Source of the DNA: Iamia sp035765045 | Lineage (GTDB): Bacteria > Actinomycetota > Acidimicrobiia > Acidimicrobiales > Iamiaceae | DNA length: 64,000 nt | Assembly: GCA_035765045.1 (NCBI GenBank) | Contig: DASTYI010000002.1 | Coordinates: 1-64,000 of the forward strand | Direction: 5' to 3' | In this document: piece by piece, positions 52,173 through 63,800 of the stretch | Position numbering within the stretch: position 1 is the first letter of the stretch | Layout: each line of letters opens with the position of its first letter | Translations under genes and position numbers: made by a program | Notes under the pieces: generated by a model | Told to the model about the DNA's origin: nothing | Databases searched by the model: none | The model's input: only the letters and a program-made list of their open reading frames with translations

Positions 52173-53624
52173 ATGACGGCCACGCTCGATCGACTCATCC
52201 ACCCCCGGGCGGCGCGAGAGCGGAGCCCGGGGTCCGGCTCGCCCGACGGGGGGCTCGGGCTCGGCTCCTCGACGGCCCTGGTGGTCGGCAGCATCATCGG
52301 CACCGGCGTGTTCACCATGCCGGCGGTGCTGGCCGGCGCCGGGACGTCGTCGATCCTGACCCTCGGGATCATCGCCGTGGGGGCGCTGCTCCTCGGCGTG
52401 CTCTTCGGCCAGCTGACCCGCCGGGTGCCCAGCACCGACGGCGGGCTCTACGCCTACACCCGGCATGAGCTCGGTGACTTCGCCGGCTACCTGACGGCGT
52501 GGTGCTACTGGATCACCTGCTGGGCCGGCAACGCCGCCATCGTCTCGTCGTGGGTCCTCTACGTCGAGTCGCTGTTCGGCATCGAGGACCCGTCGGCCTG
52601 GACGAACCTCGGCGTCGCCCTCACCGGGCTGTGGGTGCCGGCGTTCGTCAACCTGGCCGGCGTCCGCAAGATGGCGTGGTTCCAGAACGTGACCGTGGCC
52701 CTGAAGTTCCTGCCCCTGCTGATGGTGGGCACGCTCGGCTGGTTCTTCGTCGACACCGCCAGCTTCGGCCCGTTCAACGCCTCGGGCGGGAACCTCTACG
52801 ACGCCGTCAACCTGGCCGCCGGGGTGGCCCTGTTCTCCTTCATCGGCGTCGAGTGCGCCTCGATCGCGGCGGGTCGGGTCCGTGACCCCCGCCGGAACGT
52901 GGGGCGGGCCTCGGTGATCGGCACCGCCGCCAGCGGCCTGCTCTACGTCGCCGTCACCGCCGCAGTGATGGGGCTGGTGCCGCACGACCGGCTGGTCGAG
53001 GACGGGGCGCCGTTCGTGGCTGCGTTCCAGCAGATGTTCGACGTCGGCTGGGCCGGCAAGGCCGTCGCCCTGGTCGCCGTGATCAGCGGCCTCGGTGCCC
53101 TCAACGGCTGGACGATGGTGACCGCCGAGATGCCCTACGCGGCGGCGAAGGACGGGCTCTTCCTCCCGGTCTTCGCCAAGGAGTCGAGCCGGGGCGTGCC
53201 CTGGGTCGGCGTCCTGGCCTCGACCGTCGTCGCCTCGCTGCTGATGGCCTGGAGCTACAGCGGCGAGACCGGCCTCAAGGTGTTCACCTACCTGGTGTAC
53301 CTGTCGGTCGTGACCGTCGCCATCCCGTACTTCCTGAGCGCCTCGGCCCAGCTGGCCTACCTGGTCTCGGGCCGGCGCACCGTCCACGGCTGGGCCCTCA
53401 CCCGTGACCTGACGGTGGCGACGATCGGCCTGCTGTTCTCGCTGTGGGTCACCTTCGCCAGCGGCTACCAGGCCGTCTACCAGGCGATGGTCCTGTTCCT
53501 GGTCGGCGTCCCGCTCTACGCCTTCCTGAAGGCCCGGCGGGAGCGCCTCGGCCTGGCCGCCCCGCCCGTCGAGGCGACCGACATGCCCGAGGCCGAGCTG
53601 GTCGACATCACGTCGGCCCGGTGA
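52173..53624 (+). CDS. APC-family amino acid permease, arginine/ornithine antiporter-like
   Basis: 483 residues, about twelve membrane helices. GSIIGTGVFTMPAVLAGAGT is the consensus first helix of the APC family; later helices contain ALFSFIGVECASIAAGRVRDPRRNVGRA, the helix-6 region that binds substrate. In this operon it is the probable arginine/ornithine exchanger (ArcD-like). AGGAGG precedes the ATG. The specificity is inferred from neighbours, not from sequence. Confidence 0.85.
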   Translation: MTATLDRLIHPRAARERSPGSGSPDGGLGLGSSTALVVGSIIGTGVFTMPAVLAGAGTSSILTLGIIAVGALLLGVLFGQLTRRVPSTDGGLYAYTRHELGDFAGYLTAWCYWITCWAGNAAIVSSWVLYVESLFGIEDPSAWTNLGVALTGLWVPAFVNLAGVRKMAWFQNVTVALKFLPLLMVGTLGWFFVDTASFGPFNASGGNLYDAVNLAAGVALFSFIGVECASIAAGRVRDPRRNVGRASVIGTAASGLLYVAVTAAVMGLVPHDRLVEDGAPFVAAFQQMFDVGWAGKAVALVAVISGLGALNGWTMVTAEMPYAAAKDGLFLPVFAKESSRGVPWVGVLASTVVASLLMAWSYSGETGLKVFTYLVYLSVVTVAIPYFLSASAQLAYLVSGRRTVHGWALTRDLTVATIGLLFSLWVTFASGYQAVYQAMVLFLVGVPLYAFLKARRERLGLAAPPVEATDMPEAELVDITSAR

Positions 53625-53634
53625 GGAGGACACC

Positions 53635-54438
53635 ATGACCGCTCCCCGTGCCCTGGTCCGCCGCCCGGTCGAACGCCTGGCCGAGGGCCTGGTGACCCAC
53701 ATCGACCGGGTCCCCGTCGACGTCGACCGGGCCGTGCAGCAGTGGCACGGCTACCGGGCGGCCATGGAGGCCTGCGGGTGGGACCTGATCGAGGTCCCAC
53801 GCGCTCCCGAGTGCCCCGACTCGGTGTTCGTCGAGGACGCCGTGGTGATGGTGCGCAACGTCGCCGTCGTCACCCGCCCCGGCGCCCCCAGCCGGCGGGG
53901 CGAGACCAGCGCCGTGACCGTCGTGGTCGAGTCCCTGGGGGCGTCGATGAACCGCATCGTCGCCCCCGGAACCCTCGACGGCGGCGACGTCCTCAAGGTC
54001 GGCGACACCCTCTACGTCGGCCGGGGCGGGCGCACCGACGGCGAGGGCATCCGCCAGCTGCGGGCCATCGTCGAGCCGCTCGGGGTGACCGTCGTGGCCG
54101 TCCCGCTGACCAAGGTCCTGCACCTCAAGTCGGCGGTGACGGCGCTGCCCGACGGCACCGTGATCGGCTTCCCGCCGCTGGTCGACGACCCCGGCGTGTT
54201 CCCCCGCTTCCTCCCCGTCCCCGAGGAGTCCGGGGCCCACGTCGTGCTGCTCGGCGAGGGCCGCCTGCTGATGGCGGCCGACGCCCCCCGCAGCGCCGAG
54301 CTGTTCGCCGACCTCGGCTACGAGCCGGTGCCGGTCGACATCTCCGAGTTCCAGAAGCTGGAGGGCTGCGTGACGTGCCTGTCGGTGCGGTTGCGGGCCC
54401 TCCCCGTCGGGCGCCTGGCGCCCAGAGAGGAGCCGTGA
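53635..54438 (+). CDS. Dimethylarginine dimethylaminohydrolase (DDAH)-like enzyme
   Basis: 267 residues of the guanidino-modifying superfamily. Probable catalytic residues are His163 (HLKSAV) and Cys248 (VTCLSV); DSVFVEDAVVMV and GGDVLKVGDTLYVG are DDAH/ADI-family motifs. It would hydrolyse methylarginines to citrulline and methylamines, feeding the same citrulline pool as ADI. The catalytic Cys and His are intact; the acidic partner is probably the Glu/Asp in EDAVVMV. It sits second in the operon. Confidence 0.85.
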   Translation: MTAPRALVRRPVERLAEGLVTHIDRVPVDVDRAVQQWHGYRAAMEACGWDLIEVPRAPECPDSVFVEDAVVMVRNVAVVTRPGAPSRRGETSAVTVVVESLGASMNRIVAPGTLDGGDVLKVGDTLYVGRGGRTDGEGIRQLRAIVEPLGVTVVAVPLTKVLHLKSAVTALPDGTVIGFPPLVDDPGVFPRFLPVPEESGAHVVLLGEGRLLMAADAPRSAELFADLGYEPVPVDISEFQKLEGCVTCLSVRLRALPVGRLAPREEP

Positions 54439-54440
54439 CC

Positions 54441-55661
54441 ATGCGGCTCGGTGTCCACTCCGAGGTCGGCCGGCTGCGCCAGCTGATCGTCCACCGCCCG
54501 GGCCTGGAGCTGGCCCGGCTCACCCCCTCGAACGTCGAGGAGCTGCTCTTCGACGACATCCTCTGGGCCAAGCGGGCCCGCGAGCAGCACGACGCCTTCG
54601 TCGGCGCCCTCGAGGACCGGGGGATCGTCGTCCACCACCTCGACCGGCTGCTGGCCGAGACGCTCGCCGTCCCCGCCGCCCGGGCCGAGATCCTCGACCA
54701 GGTGTGCACCGCCGACACCGTCGGCCCCGGCCTGGTCGAGCGGCTGCGCGAGGTGGCCGACGGGCTCGAGCCCGACGTGCTGGCCCGTCACCTGATCGGC
54801 GGCGTGCTCCGCGACGAGATCCCGGTCGAGACCCGCCACAGCCTGCGCTGGGCCAGCCTCCGCCCCGACGACTTCGTCCTCGCCCCGCTGCCCAACCACC
54901 TCTTCCCCCGGGACAACTCGTGCTGGGTCTACGGCGGCGTGTCGATCAACCCGATGGCCAAGCCGGCCCGGCGTCGGGAGACGATCCACATGCGGGCCAT
55001 CTACCGACACCACCCGCTCTTCGCCGGCCGGGGCTTCCCGGTGTGGTTCGGCGGTGACGACGTCGACCACCTGCCGGCCAGCATCGAGGGCGGCGACGTC
55101 CACGTGCTCGGCCACGGCGCCGTCCTCGTCGGGATGGGGGAGCGGACCACGCCGATGGCGGTCGAGGCGCTGGCCCGGGCCCTGTTCCGAGCCGGGGCGG
55201 CCGAGCGGGTGATCGCCGTCGAGCTGCCCCGCTCCCACGCCTTCATGCACCTCGACACCGTCGCCACCATGGTCGACGTCGACACCTTCGTCGCCTACCC
55301 CTACCTCGACACCGACCTGCGGTCGTGGACGCTCAGCCCGGCCCTCGGCCCCGAGGAGCTGCTCGTCACCCCTGACGACGACATGTGGGCGGCGGTGGCC
55401 TCGGCCCTCGGCCTCGACAAGGTCCGGGTGCTGCGGGCCGACGAGGACATCCGGGCCGCCGAGCGCGAGCAGTGGGACGACGGCTCGAACTTCCTGGCCG
55501 TCGAGCCCGGCGTCGTCGTCGGCTACGACCGCAACGTCACCACCAACACCATGCTCCGCCGCGCCGGCATCGAGGTCATCACCATCGACGGCAGCGAGCT
55601 CGGCCGGGGCCGGGGCGGGCCGCGCTGCATGACCTGCCCCATCGAGCGCGAGGAGGCCTGA
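54441..55661 (+). CDS. arcA: Arginine deiminase
   Basis: 406 residues, the usual length. Active-site elements: PNHLFPRDNSCWVY, EGGDVHVL, HLDTVATMVD and the catalytic Cys396 in GPRCMTCP. The enzyme converts arginine to citrulline and ammonia. ATG 54441 is preferred to GTG 54435 because GAGGAG at 54426-54431 is properly spaced from the ATG. The next gene begins two bases after the stop. Confidence 0.95.
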   Translation: MRLGVHSEVGRLRQLIVHRPGLELARLTPSNVEELLFDDILWAKRAREQHDAFVGALEDRGIVVHHLDRLLAETLAVPAARAEILDQVCTADTVGPGLVERLREVADGLEPDVLARHLIGGVLRDEIPVETRHSLRWASLRPDDFVLAPLPNHLFPRDNSCWVYGGVSINPMAKPARRRETIHMRAIYRHHPLFAGRGFPVWFGGDDVDHLPASIEGGDVHVLGHGAVLVGMGERTTPMAVEALARALFRAGAAERVIAVELPRSHAFMHLDTVATMVDVDTFVAYPYLDTDLRSWTLSPALGPEELLVTPDDDMWAAVASALGLDKVRVLRADEDIRAAEREQWDDGSNFLAVEPGVVVGYDRNVTTNTMLRRAGIEVITIDGSELGRGRGGPRCMTCPIEREEA

Positions 55662-55662
55662 C

Positions 55663-56658
55663 ATGCCCGGATCCCTACGAGGGCGGAGCTTCGTCAAGGA
55701 GCTCGACCACACCGCCGACGAGCTGCTCGGGCTGGTCGACCTGGCCCGCCGGCTCGAGGCGGCCAAGCGGGCCGGGGCCGAGGTGCCCCGCCTCGGCGGC
55801 CGCAACATCGCCCTGATCTTCGAGAAGACCTCGACCCGCACCCGCTGCGCCTTCGAGGTGGCCGCCCACGACCAGGGGGCCCACGTGACCTACCTCGACC
55901 CGAGCGGCTCGCAGATCGGCCACAAGGAGTCGGCCGAGGACACCGCCCGCGTGCTGGGGCGGATGTACGACGGGATCGAGTACCGGGGCGCCTCGCAGGA
56001 GGTCGTCGAGACCCTGGCCCGGTGCGCCGGCGTCCCCGTGTGGAACGGGCTCACCGACGACTGGCACCCGACCCAGATGCTGGCCGACGTCCTCACCATG
56101 CGCGAGCACGCTCCCGGCCCGGTGGCGGAGCTGTCGGTCTGCTTCGTCGGCGACGGGCGCAACAACGTGGCCCGGTCGCTGCTCGTCACCGGGGCCATCC
56201 TCGGGATGGACGTCCGCATCTGCGCCCCCTCCTCGCTCCAGCCCGATGCCGACCTCCGGCGCACGGCCGACAAGCTGGCCGCCGAGTCCGGCGCCCGGGT
56301 GCTCGTCACCGACGACGTCGGCGCCGTCGAGGGGGTGGGCTTCGTCTACACCGACGTCTGGGTGTCGATGGGCGAGCCGCCCGAGCGGTGGGCCGAGCGC
56401 ATCGACCTCCTCCTGCCGTACCAGGTCGACGCCGAGCTGATGGCGCTCGCCGGCCCGCAGGCCCGGTTCATGCACTGCCTGCCCGCCTTCCACGACCGGG
56501 GCACGGTCGTCGGCGATCGGCTCTTCCAGCAGACCGGCCTGAGCGAGCTGGAGGTCACCCACGACGTGTTCACCTCCGACCGTTCGGTCGTCTTCGACCA
56601 GGCCGAGAACCGGATGCACACGATCAAGGCCGTGCTCGTGGCCACCATGGGAGGTTGA
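55663..56658 (+). CDS. argF: Ornithine carbamoyltransferase
   Basis: 331 residues. Carbamoyl-phosphate motif STRTR (EKTSTRTRCAF), HPTQ, and the ornithine/metal loop around HCLPAFHD. Direction is catabolic by context: citrulline plus phosphate to ornithine plus carbamoyl phosphate, which is passed to carbamate kinase. The symbol argF is used for family only; arcB would fit the catabolic role. Confidence 0.92.
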   Translation: MPGSLRGRSFVKELDHTADELLGLVDLARRLEAAKRAGAEVPRLGGRNIALIFEKTSTRTRCAFEVAAHDQGAHVTYLDPSGSQIGHKESAEDTARVLGRMYDGIEYRGASQEVVETLARCAGVPVWNGLTDDWHPTQMLADVLTMREHAPGPVAELSVCFVGDGRNNVARSLLVTGAILGMDVRICAPSSLQPDADLRRTADKLAAESGARVLVTDDVGAVEGVGFVYTDVWVSMGEPPERWAERIDLLLPYQVDAELMALAGPQARFMHCLPAFHDRGTVVGDRLFQQTGLSELEVTHDVFTSDRSVVFDQAENRMHTIKAVLVATMGG

Positions 56659-56659
56659 G

Positions 56660-57610
56660 ATGCGCATCGTCTTCGCCCTCGGGGGCAACGCCCTGCTCGA
56701 GCGGGGCCAGCCGCCCGACGCCGCCGTCCAGGAGGCCAACGTGCTCCGCGCCGTCGAGGCCCTGGCCCCGCTGGCGGCCGAGCACGAGGTCGTGATCACC
56801 CACGGCAACGGGCCCCAGGTCGGGCTGCTGGCCCGCGAGTCGAGCCACGACCCCGAGCTGGCCCGGCCCTACCCGTTCGACGCCCTCGGGGCCGAGACCC
56901 AGGGCCTGATCGGCTACTGGCTCCAGCAGCACCTCGGCAACGCCCTGCCCGGGCGGCCCGTCGTCGCCCTCGTCACCCAGACCGTGGTCGACGCCGACGA
57001 CCCCGCCTTCGCCCACCCGACCAAGCCGATCGGGCCGGTGATGGACGAGGCCACGGCCCGCCGGGTGGCGGCCGACGAGGGGTGGGCCGTCGCCCCCGAC
57101 GGGCCCTGGTGGCGGCGGGTCGTCGCCTCGCCCGAGCCCCGGGGGATCGTCGAGCTGCCCACCGTCGAGCGCCTGCTCGCCCAGGGCACGATCGTCATCT
57201 GCGCCGGCGGCGGGGGCGTGCCGGTCGTGCGCGACGCCGAGGGCCGGCGCCACGGCGTCGAGGCCGTCGTCGACAAGGACCTCACCGCCGGGGTGGTGGC
57301 CGAGCGGCTCGGGGCCGACCGGCTGGTGCTCCTGACCGACGTCCCCGCCGTCGAGCTCGGCCACGGGACGCCGGAGGCCACCCCGCTCCGCCACGTCTCG
57401 GCCGGCGCCCTGCGCGACCACGACTTCGCCGCCGGCTCGATGGGCCCCAAGGTCGAGGCCGCCTGCCGCTTCGTCGAGCGCACCGGCCACATCGCCGGGA
57501 TCGGGGCCCTGGCCGACGCCGCCGCCATCGTCGACGGCCACGCCGGCACCATCGTCTGGCCCACCGCGGTGGCGCCCGACGAGAACCGGCTGGTGGCCGA
57601 GACCCGGTAG
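56660..57610 (+). CDS. arcC: Carbamate kinase
   Basis: 316 residues. The amino acid kinase fold starts with IVFALGGNALLERGQ, keeps THGNGPQVGLL, ICAGGGGVPVV and the C-terminal GSMGPKVEAACRF, all hallmark motifs. It makes ATP from carbamoyl phosphate and ADP, completing the arginine deiminase pathway. It starts one base after the OTC stop. It is the last gene of the operon; no hairpin follows. Confidence 0.95.
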   Translation: MRIVFALGGNALLERGQPPDAAVQEANVLRAVEALAPLAAEHEVVITHGNGPQVGLLARESSHDPELARPYPFDALGAETQGLIGYWLQQHLGNALPGRPVVALVTQTVVDADDPAFAHPTKPIGPVMDEATARRVAADEGWAVAPDGPWWRRVVASPEPRGIVELPTVERLLAQGTIVICAGGGGVPVVRDAEGRRHGVEAVVDKDLTAGVVAERLGADRLVLLTDVPAVELGHGTPEATPLRHVSAGALRDHDFAAGSMGPKVEAACRFVERTGHIAGIGALADAAAIVDGHAGTIVWPTAVAPDENRLVAETR

Positions 57611-57813
57611 CTCTCCTCCATCCGCCCCGCCGATGCCGCCCTCACCGCCGGCTGGATCGTCCGCATCGTCCTCTCCCTCGGCGCCGTCCCGCCCCCGGAT
57701 CGCCGAACGCCTGATTCTTGTGGCGGCCCCGCTACGAAGGGTGGCCTTTTCGTTCATGGTGTGACATGGTGGCGGAGGCCACCCGGAGGGGGTGAGCTTG
57801 CACCGGAGGGATC
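57611..57813. other. Intergenic region before the RHS gene
   Basis: 203 bp with no gene. I see no convincing -10/-35 pair or hairpin. The RHS gene has an upstream GGAGGG ribosome-binding site at about 57804-57809, so it is not leaderless. Confidence 0.5.
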
Positions 57814-60800
57814 ATGGGGCATCGGCGCATCTCGCTGGCGGTGGCGACCGTCCTCTCGTTGGTCATCAGCGGGATGACCGCAGCGACGCTCGCCGACAAG
57901 GCGGCGGCGCAAGCGGAGCCGCCCCCGCCGGTGGGGCTGCTGACCGAGGGGGTGGACCCGGGGAGCTTCGTCGGCGATGGCGGCCAGCTGTCGATGGACC
58001 AGATCGGGAAGGCGATCGGTGGGACGAACTCCGACGACGATGACGACCACTACTGGGTGGCCGACAGCCGCGACGACGGTGATGCGGCGGTCTCCCAGCT
58101 CCTGTCGTACCCGGGCACGCTGGACACCCACGACCGCGAGTCGATGCTGAGTGGCGACGGGACGACGTTCGTCGCGACCTATGCGACCGAAGGGGTCGGC
58201 CTGGGGACGTGCAGCTACGACTCCGGGAACCCGGACGGCGGAGCGCTGTACTGGCGCCAGCAGATCCTGATCTGGGAGCGGGACGACTTCGATCCGGTCA
58301 ACGAGGAGCCGACGAGCTTCGGGGCACCGGCGCTCGTCTCCCGGCAGGATCCGTTCGACCCGCTGGAGTGCACGTTCGATCCGGACGGCGGCGGTCCCCA
58401 GCCCTCGTTGATGGGTGTGGGCGGGGACCAGAGGTCGTGGTCCCCGACGGTGACCCGGGACGGCGACGAGGTCGCCTTCGTGTCCGAGGCACGGAACCTC
58501 GGTGCTGCGCCGACCGACCCGAACGTGGCGGGCCTGTTCCTCTGGAGCGGACCCACCGGGGTGGAGATGGTGACCCCGGCGAACATGAACGGCGACGTGA
58601 CGGAGGCGATGGTCTCGGGCGACGGGAACCGGATCGTGTTCGTGTCGCGGGCCACGAACCTCCCGGTGCCCGAGACGATCCCGTGCTGCCGCACGCAGGT
58701 GTTCGTGGCGACGCGGGGCGGCGGGGGCTCGTGGAGCTTCGAGCTGGCGTCGCGGTCGACGGCGGGTGCGGTGGCGACCGACGGGGGCCAGGAGACGTAC
58801 CACTTCGGGGCGACGATCGACAGGGCCGGTGAGCGGGTGGCGTTCCTCACGGGAGGTGACAACCTCGAATCGGGGGTGAGCGGCCCGTCGTTGAGCACGA
58901 GCCCCACGCTGGTGGTGAGAGACCTCGACCTGGGTGTGACCCGGGTGGCCCGGACGCGCCACTCGGCCGTCGCGCAGGCGCACAACATGGGTTCGCGCAC
59001 CGGCGCGCCCCGCTTGAGCGAGGACGGGGAGAGCCTGGCGATCTATGGGTCGAACTACTTCCCCAACGAGGCCCGGATCGATACCGAGGGGCACGTGGAG
59101 GAGGACCAGCTCCTGGTCTTCGACGTCGACCAGATCCTCAGCAGCGACGCCGAGGAGCGCCGGACGGCTCGACGGTCGCGGCGGGTCTACGACGTGCCAG
59201 CCAACGCCAGCCAGGACATCGCCTTCGCCGGGGCGGGCGACGACAACCTCGTGGCCTTCCCATCGGACGCCGCTCCGCTGCCGCGCTACCGGGGCTCGGG
59301 ATTGCACCTGTTCATGGCCTTCGGCGGAGCCATCGGATCCGACGAGAGCCGCGGGTGGCACGGCGATCCCGTCGATGTCGCCTCGGGCGCGTTCCGTCAC
59401 GACGAGATCGACCTCGTGGCGCCTGCCGGGGCCGGTCCCGTCGAGCTGGACCGGACGTACAGCTCGGTGGGGGAGACCGCCGGCGTGTTCGGCCCGGGGT
59501 GGAGCTCGAACCTCGACACCCGCTTCGAGATCGACCTCGACGGTGACCTCTTCACGATCGTCCGGTCCAACGGGGAGCGGATCGTCTTCGACGGATCGTC
59601 CGGGACGCTCGTGCCCCTCGGCGGACATCGGCTCACCCTGGATTGGGACGACGGGTGGTTCGTCACGGACCCGTCCGGGCGCACGTGGTCCTTCGACTCC
59701 GTCGGGCGCTTGGCGGGTTGGAGCGTCCCGGGCCAGCCAGCCGTCACCGTGACGTGGGGCAACAGGGCCAACGCCACGGTCTCGTCCGATACGGGCTTCG
59801 CGCTGGAGCTGGTCGACTGGAGCTACGGCGAGGAGTGGGATCCGGTCGCCGGCGCGTGGGTCCCCGTCGTCGATCCGGAGCCCGACGGCACCGTCGACCA
59901 GGCGACGACCAGCGACGGTCGTCGGGTCGGGTACACCTACACCGTCGATGCCGATGGGGCCGACCGGTTGACGACCGTCTCGCGCCCGCACGCCGTCGGC
60001 CAGGACCCCGAGGACGTCGGTCGGCGGACCTACGAGATGGACGGCAACCTCCTGACCCGGATCGTCGACCAGGTCGACGCCACTCGTACCAAGGTGGTGG
60101 TCGAGAACACCTACGACGCCCGGGGTCGGGTCGTCCACCAGGTCACCGCCACCGGTGACGAGTCGACCTTCGTCTATGGCGAGAAGCCCGATCCGTTCGG
60201 GGTGTTGGTCGACGCCCCTGGGTTCACGACCGTGACCGACGAAGCGTCCGGCGACGTGACGGTGTACGAGCACAACGGCCAGGGCGAGGTGGTCGGCATC
60301 ACCGATGCCACCGGCAACAGCCTCACCCGGTCCTGGGCCACCGATCGACCGGTGGCGGCGACGTCGCGCTCGGGGGTCACGACCGACCACGTCTACGACG
60401 ACGCCGGACGCCTGGTCGAGGTGACCCAGACCGCCGGGGCCACGACCCGAACCGTGGCGTCGTACACCTACGTGACCCCGGACTCCTCGCCGGCGGCGCT
60501 GACCGACGATCGGATCGCGACCAGCACCGACGAGGCGGGGGTGACGACGACGTTCACCTATGACGGTGCGGCGCGGGAGCCCGAGACGGTGTCGGTGCCG
60601 TGTGACCCGGCCAGCCTCCACCCCGCGGTGTCGTGCCCGGGTTCGGGGTTGGCGACGACGACCTACACATACTTCTCGGGTTCGCTGGCGGGGTTGGTGG
60701 AGTCGGTGACCGATCCCGATGGGGTGGTCACGGAGTACACCTACGCAGCCGATCGCTCGGTGGAGACGGTGACGACCTACGACGGCGTCACCCCGCTGGT

Positions 60801-63800
60801 CACGACCTACGAGACGGTGCGGGTCGGTGATCCGGGGTGGTCGGAGGCGAACCCGGCGGCGGTGGAGGTGCGGACGACGGAGTCGCCCGGTGGGGCGGTC
60901 ACGACCGAGGTGGTCGACGCCGAGGGTCGGGTGATCGAGGTCCGCGACCCGCTGTTCGACGGGCTCACCCATCTGGCCACGACGTCCACCTATGGCCTCG
61001 ACGGCGAGCTGGTGTCGATGACGGATCCGGCTGGTGGGGTCACGACGTATGCGACGTCTCGTCCGGGGGATCCGGGGTGGGCCGAGGCGTCGGGGATCGC
61101 GGAGGTGCGGACGGTCACCGGGCCTGACGGGGTCTCGTCGATCACGAAGACCGATCGCAGTGGGGATGTGGTGGTCGAGCAGCGGGGCGACCCGGCGGTA
61201 CCGGGTGAGCTGGCGACGACGACGCACGTCTACGGGGAGCTGGGCCGGTTGGCGTCGACCACGGATCCGATGGGTGTGACCACCAGCTACGTCTATGACG
61301 TGGAGGGTCGGGTGACCGAGGTCGTCGACGAGGACGGCGAGAAGACGCTCACCGCCTACGACGACTTCGGCCGTCCGACGGTGGTGACCGATCCCTTGGG
61401 GGAGACGACCACGACGACCTACGGCGCCGACGGCCGGGTGGCGTCGGTGGAGGACCGGGAGGGCCACGACACGTCCTACACCTATGACGACGCCGGCCGG
61501 CCCCTCACCACCACCGATGCCCGGGGTGGTGTGGTGGAGCGGCGTTACACGCTGGCGGGCCGGTTGGCGTCGGAGACCGATGCCACCGGCCGGACGACCG
61601 ACTACCGCCACGACACCGCCGGTCGTCAGGTCGAGGTGGAGCTGCCGTCGGGGGCGACCACCACGACGGCTTATGACCTCGATGGTCGGGTGGCGTCGGT
61701 GACGTCGCCGGAGGGGCGGGTGACGTCGTACACCTACGACGACCTCGGCCGGCCGCTGACGGTGGCCGATCCGGGGTCGGGGACGATCACGACGACCTAC
61801 ACCCCGACCGGTGAGGTCGCCACCCGCACCGATGCCACCGGGGGAGTGGTGTCCTACACCTATGACGGTGGGGGCCGGGTGGTGACGGTGACCGACCCGC
61901 TCACCCGGGTCACCACCTACGACCACGACAGCCGGGGCAACCGGACCATGCGGACCGACGCCCGGGGCGGGGAACGCGAGTGGCACTGGAACCTGGCCGA
62001 CCAGCTCATCGAGGAGATCGACCCGCTCGATCGCTCCACGACCTACACCTACGACACCCTGGGCCGTCTCGACGTGAAGACCGACGGGGCGGGCCGGACG
62101 GAGACCTACGGTTACGACGCGGCCGGTCAGATGACGTCGTTGACGTATGCGTCGGGGACGCCGACGACCTTCGAGTACGACGGTGAGGCCCGCCGCACGA
62201 AGATGGTCGACGCTACCGGCACCACGCTGTGGCACTACAACGCGACCGGTCTGATGACCGGTGCGGACCTCCCCGGCTCGCGGGATCTGGCCTTTGCGTG
62301 GGATCTGGCGGGGCGGCGGACGGTGATCGACTACCCCGACGGGTCCCGGTACCGGAACCGCTACGACACGAACGGGCGTCTCGCCGAGGTCGAGTTCGAC
62401 GACTCCGGGACCTGGGTCGATGTGGCGGTGAACGACTACGACGCCGACGGCCTGCTCATCGAGCAGGACCAGGGCAGCGCCGGTCTGCGGGAGTGGACCT
62501 ACGACGCGGTGACGGGCCGGTTGACCGGCTACGACGAGACCCGCGGCCTCACCACCACCTCCACCACCCTCACCCACGACGCGGCGGGGCGGATCGTCTC
62601 GGAGACCACGGGTGGGGTCGCGACGGTCTACGACTACGACGACGCCGGCCAGCTCACCCTGGTCGATCGCAGCACCGGTGTCGATGAGACCTACGCCTAC
62701 GACGAGCTCGGACGCCGCAGCACCGCGGTCGTGGGGGCGACGACGACCACCTACCAGTGGGACGCCGCATCGCAGCTGACCCGCCGGGTCGTCAACGGCG
62801 CGAACCACAACTACCAGTACGACACCTCCGGACGCCGCACCCGCGAAGCCTGGAACGGCGGGGCCAACGTCCTCCAGTGGTTCTGGGGCGCCCGCGGGAC
62901 GATGACCGGCCAGCGCTCCACCGAACCCGGCACCGTCACCGACACCGCCCGCGCCACCCGCGGCGACGGCACCCTCGCCGCCCTCACCACCACGGTCAAC
63001 AGCGTGCTCACCGACACCACCAGCATCGTCTGGGACCCCACCCTCCCCGTCCCCCAACCCGTCTGGACCGGGGACCCCGGCACCGCGAATGCCACCCGCG
63101 CCGTCTACGGCCCCGACCTCATCGAGTTCACCTGCCCCACCGGCACCAGCTGCACCGGCCCCGCCCACCACGACATCCACGGCTCCGCCCTCCGCACCAC
63201 CGCCACCGCCGCCATCACCCAAGACACCACCTACACCCCCTGGGGCGACGGCGGCGGGACCTTCACCACCGGCGCCGACCACGGCTACCGCTCCGAGCTC
63301 CACACCGGCACCACCATCCACCTCCGCGCCCGCGACTACGACCCCGACACCGGCCTGTTCCTCACCCCCGACCCCCTCGACGGCATCGACGGCACCACCA
63401 CCGTCAACAACCCCTACCACTACACCAACAACGACCCCCTCAACAGCGTCGACCCCCTCGGCCTCCGCCCCGACGACGCCGACCTGGGTTGTGGTCCCGG
63501 TGAGCAGCCGTCCCAGGGCACGGGTGCCACCAACGACGTCTATGTCGCGGGCGATGAGGCCTATCCCACCTACTGCTCGGAGATCGACACAGGTGGGTGG
63601 TGCTTCACATGGCAGGACGGCTGCACGTCATTCATCAGCCAATGGACCGGCGGGAGCTTCTGCTCCGCGCTGTTCGACAACGAGTGCACCGCCATCAAGG
63701 AGTCCCACCCCGGGCTCTACCGGGCGTTGCTGGTCATCGCTGGTGGAGCCATCGTCGTTGCGGCCTGTGCTATGGCCTGCCCGGCCGCCGCCTCGATCGC

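Noticed and set aside
57700..57790. TTGTGG/TACGAA as a promoter for the RHS gene
   Set aside because: The spacing between the two hexamers is only 9 bp, which is too short for a sigma-70-type promoter.
60400..62900. Short regular repeats that might be a CRISPR array or minisatellite
   Set aside because: They are degenerate coding repeats of the YD type inside one frame, with no constant repeat or unique spacers.
57754..63420. A very long open frame on the minus strand
   Set aside because: It is the shadow of the RHS gene, made possible by G+C-rich third positions; its translation is low-complexity and shows no domain, whereas the plus frame shows signal peptide, DUF6531, YD repeats and RHS core.
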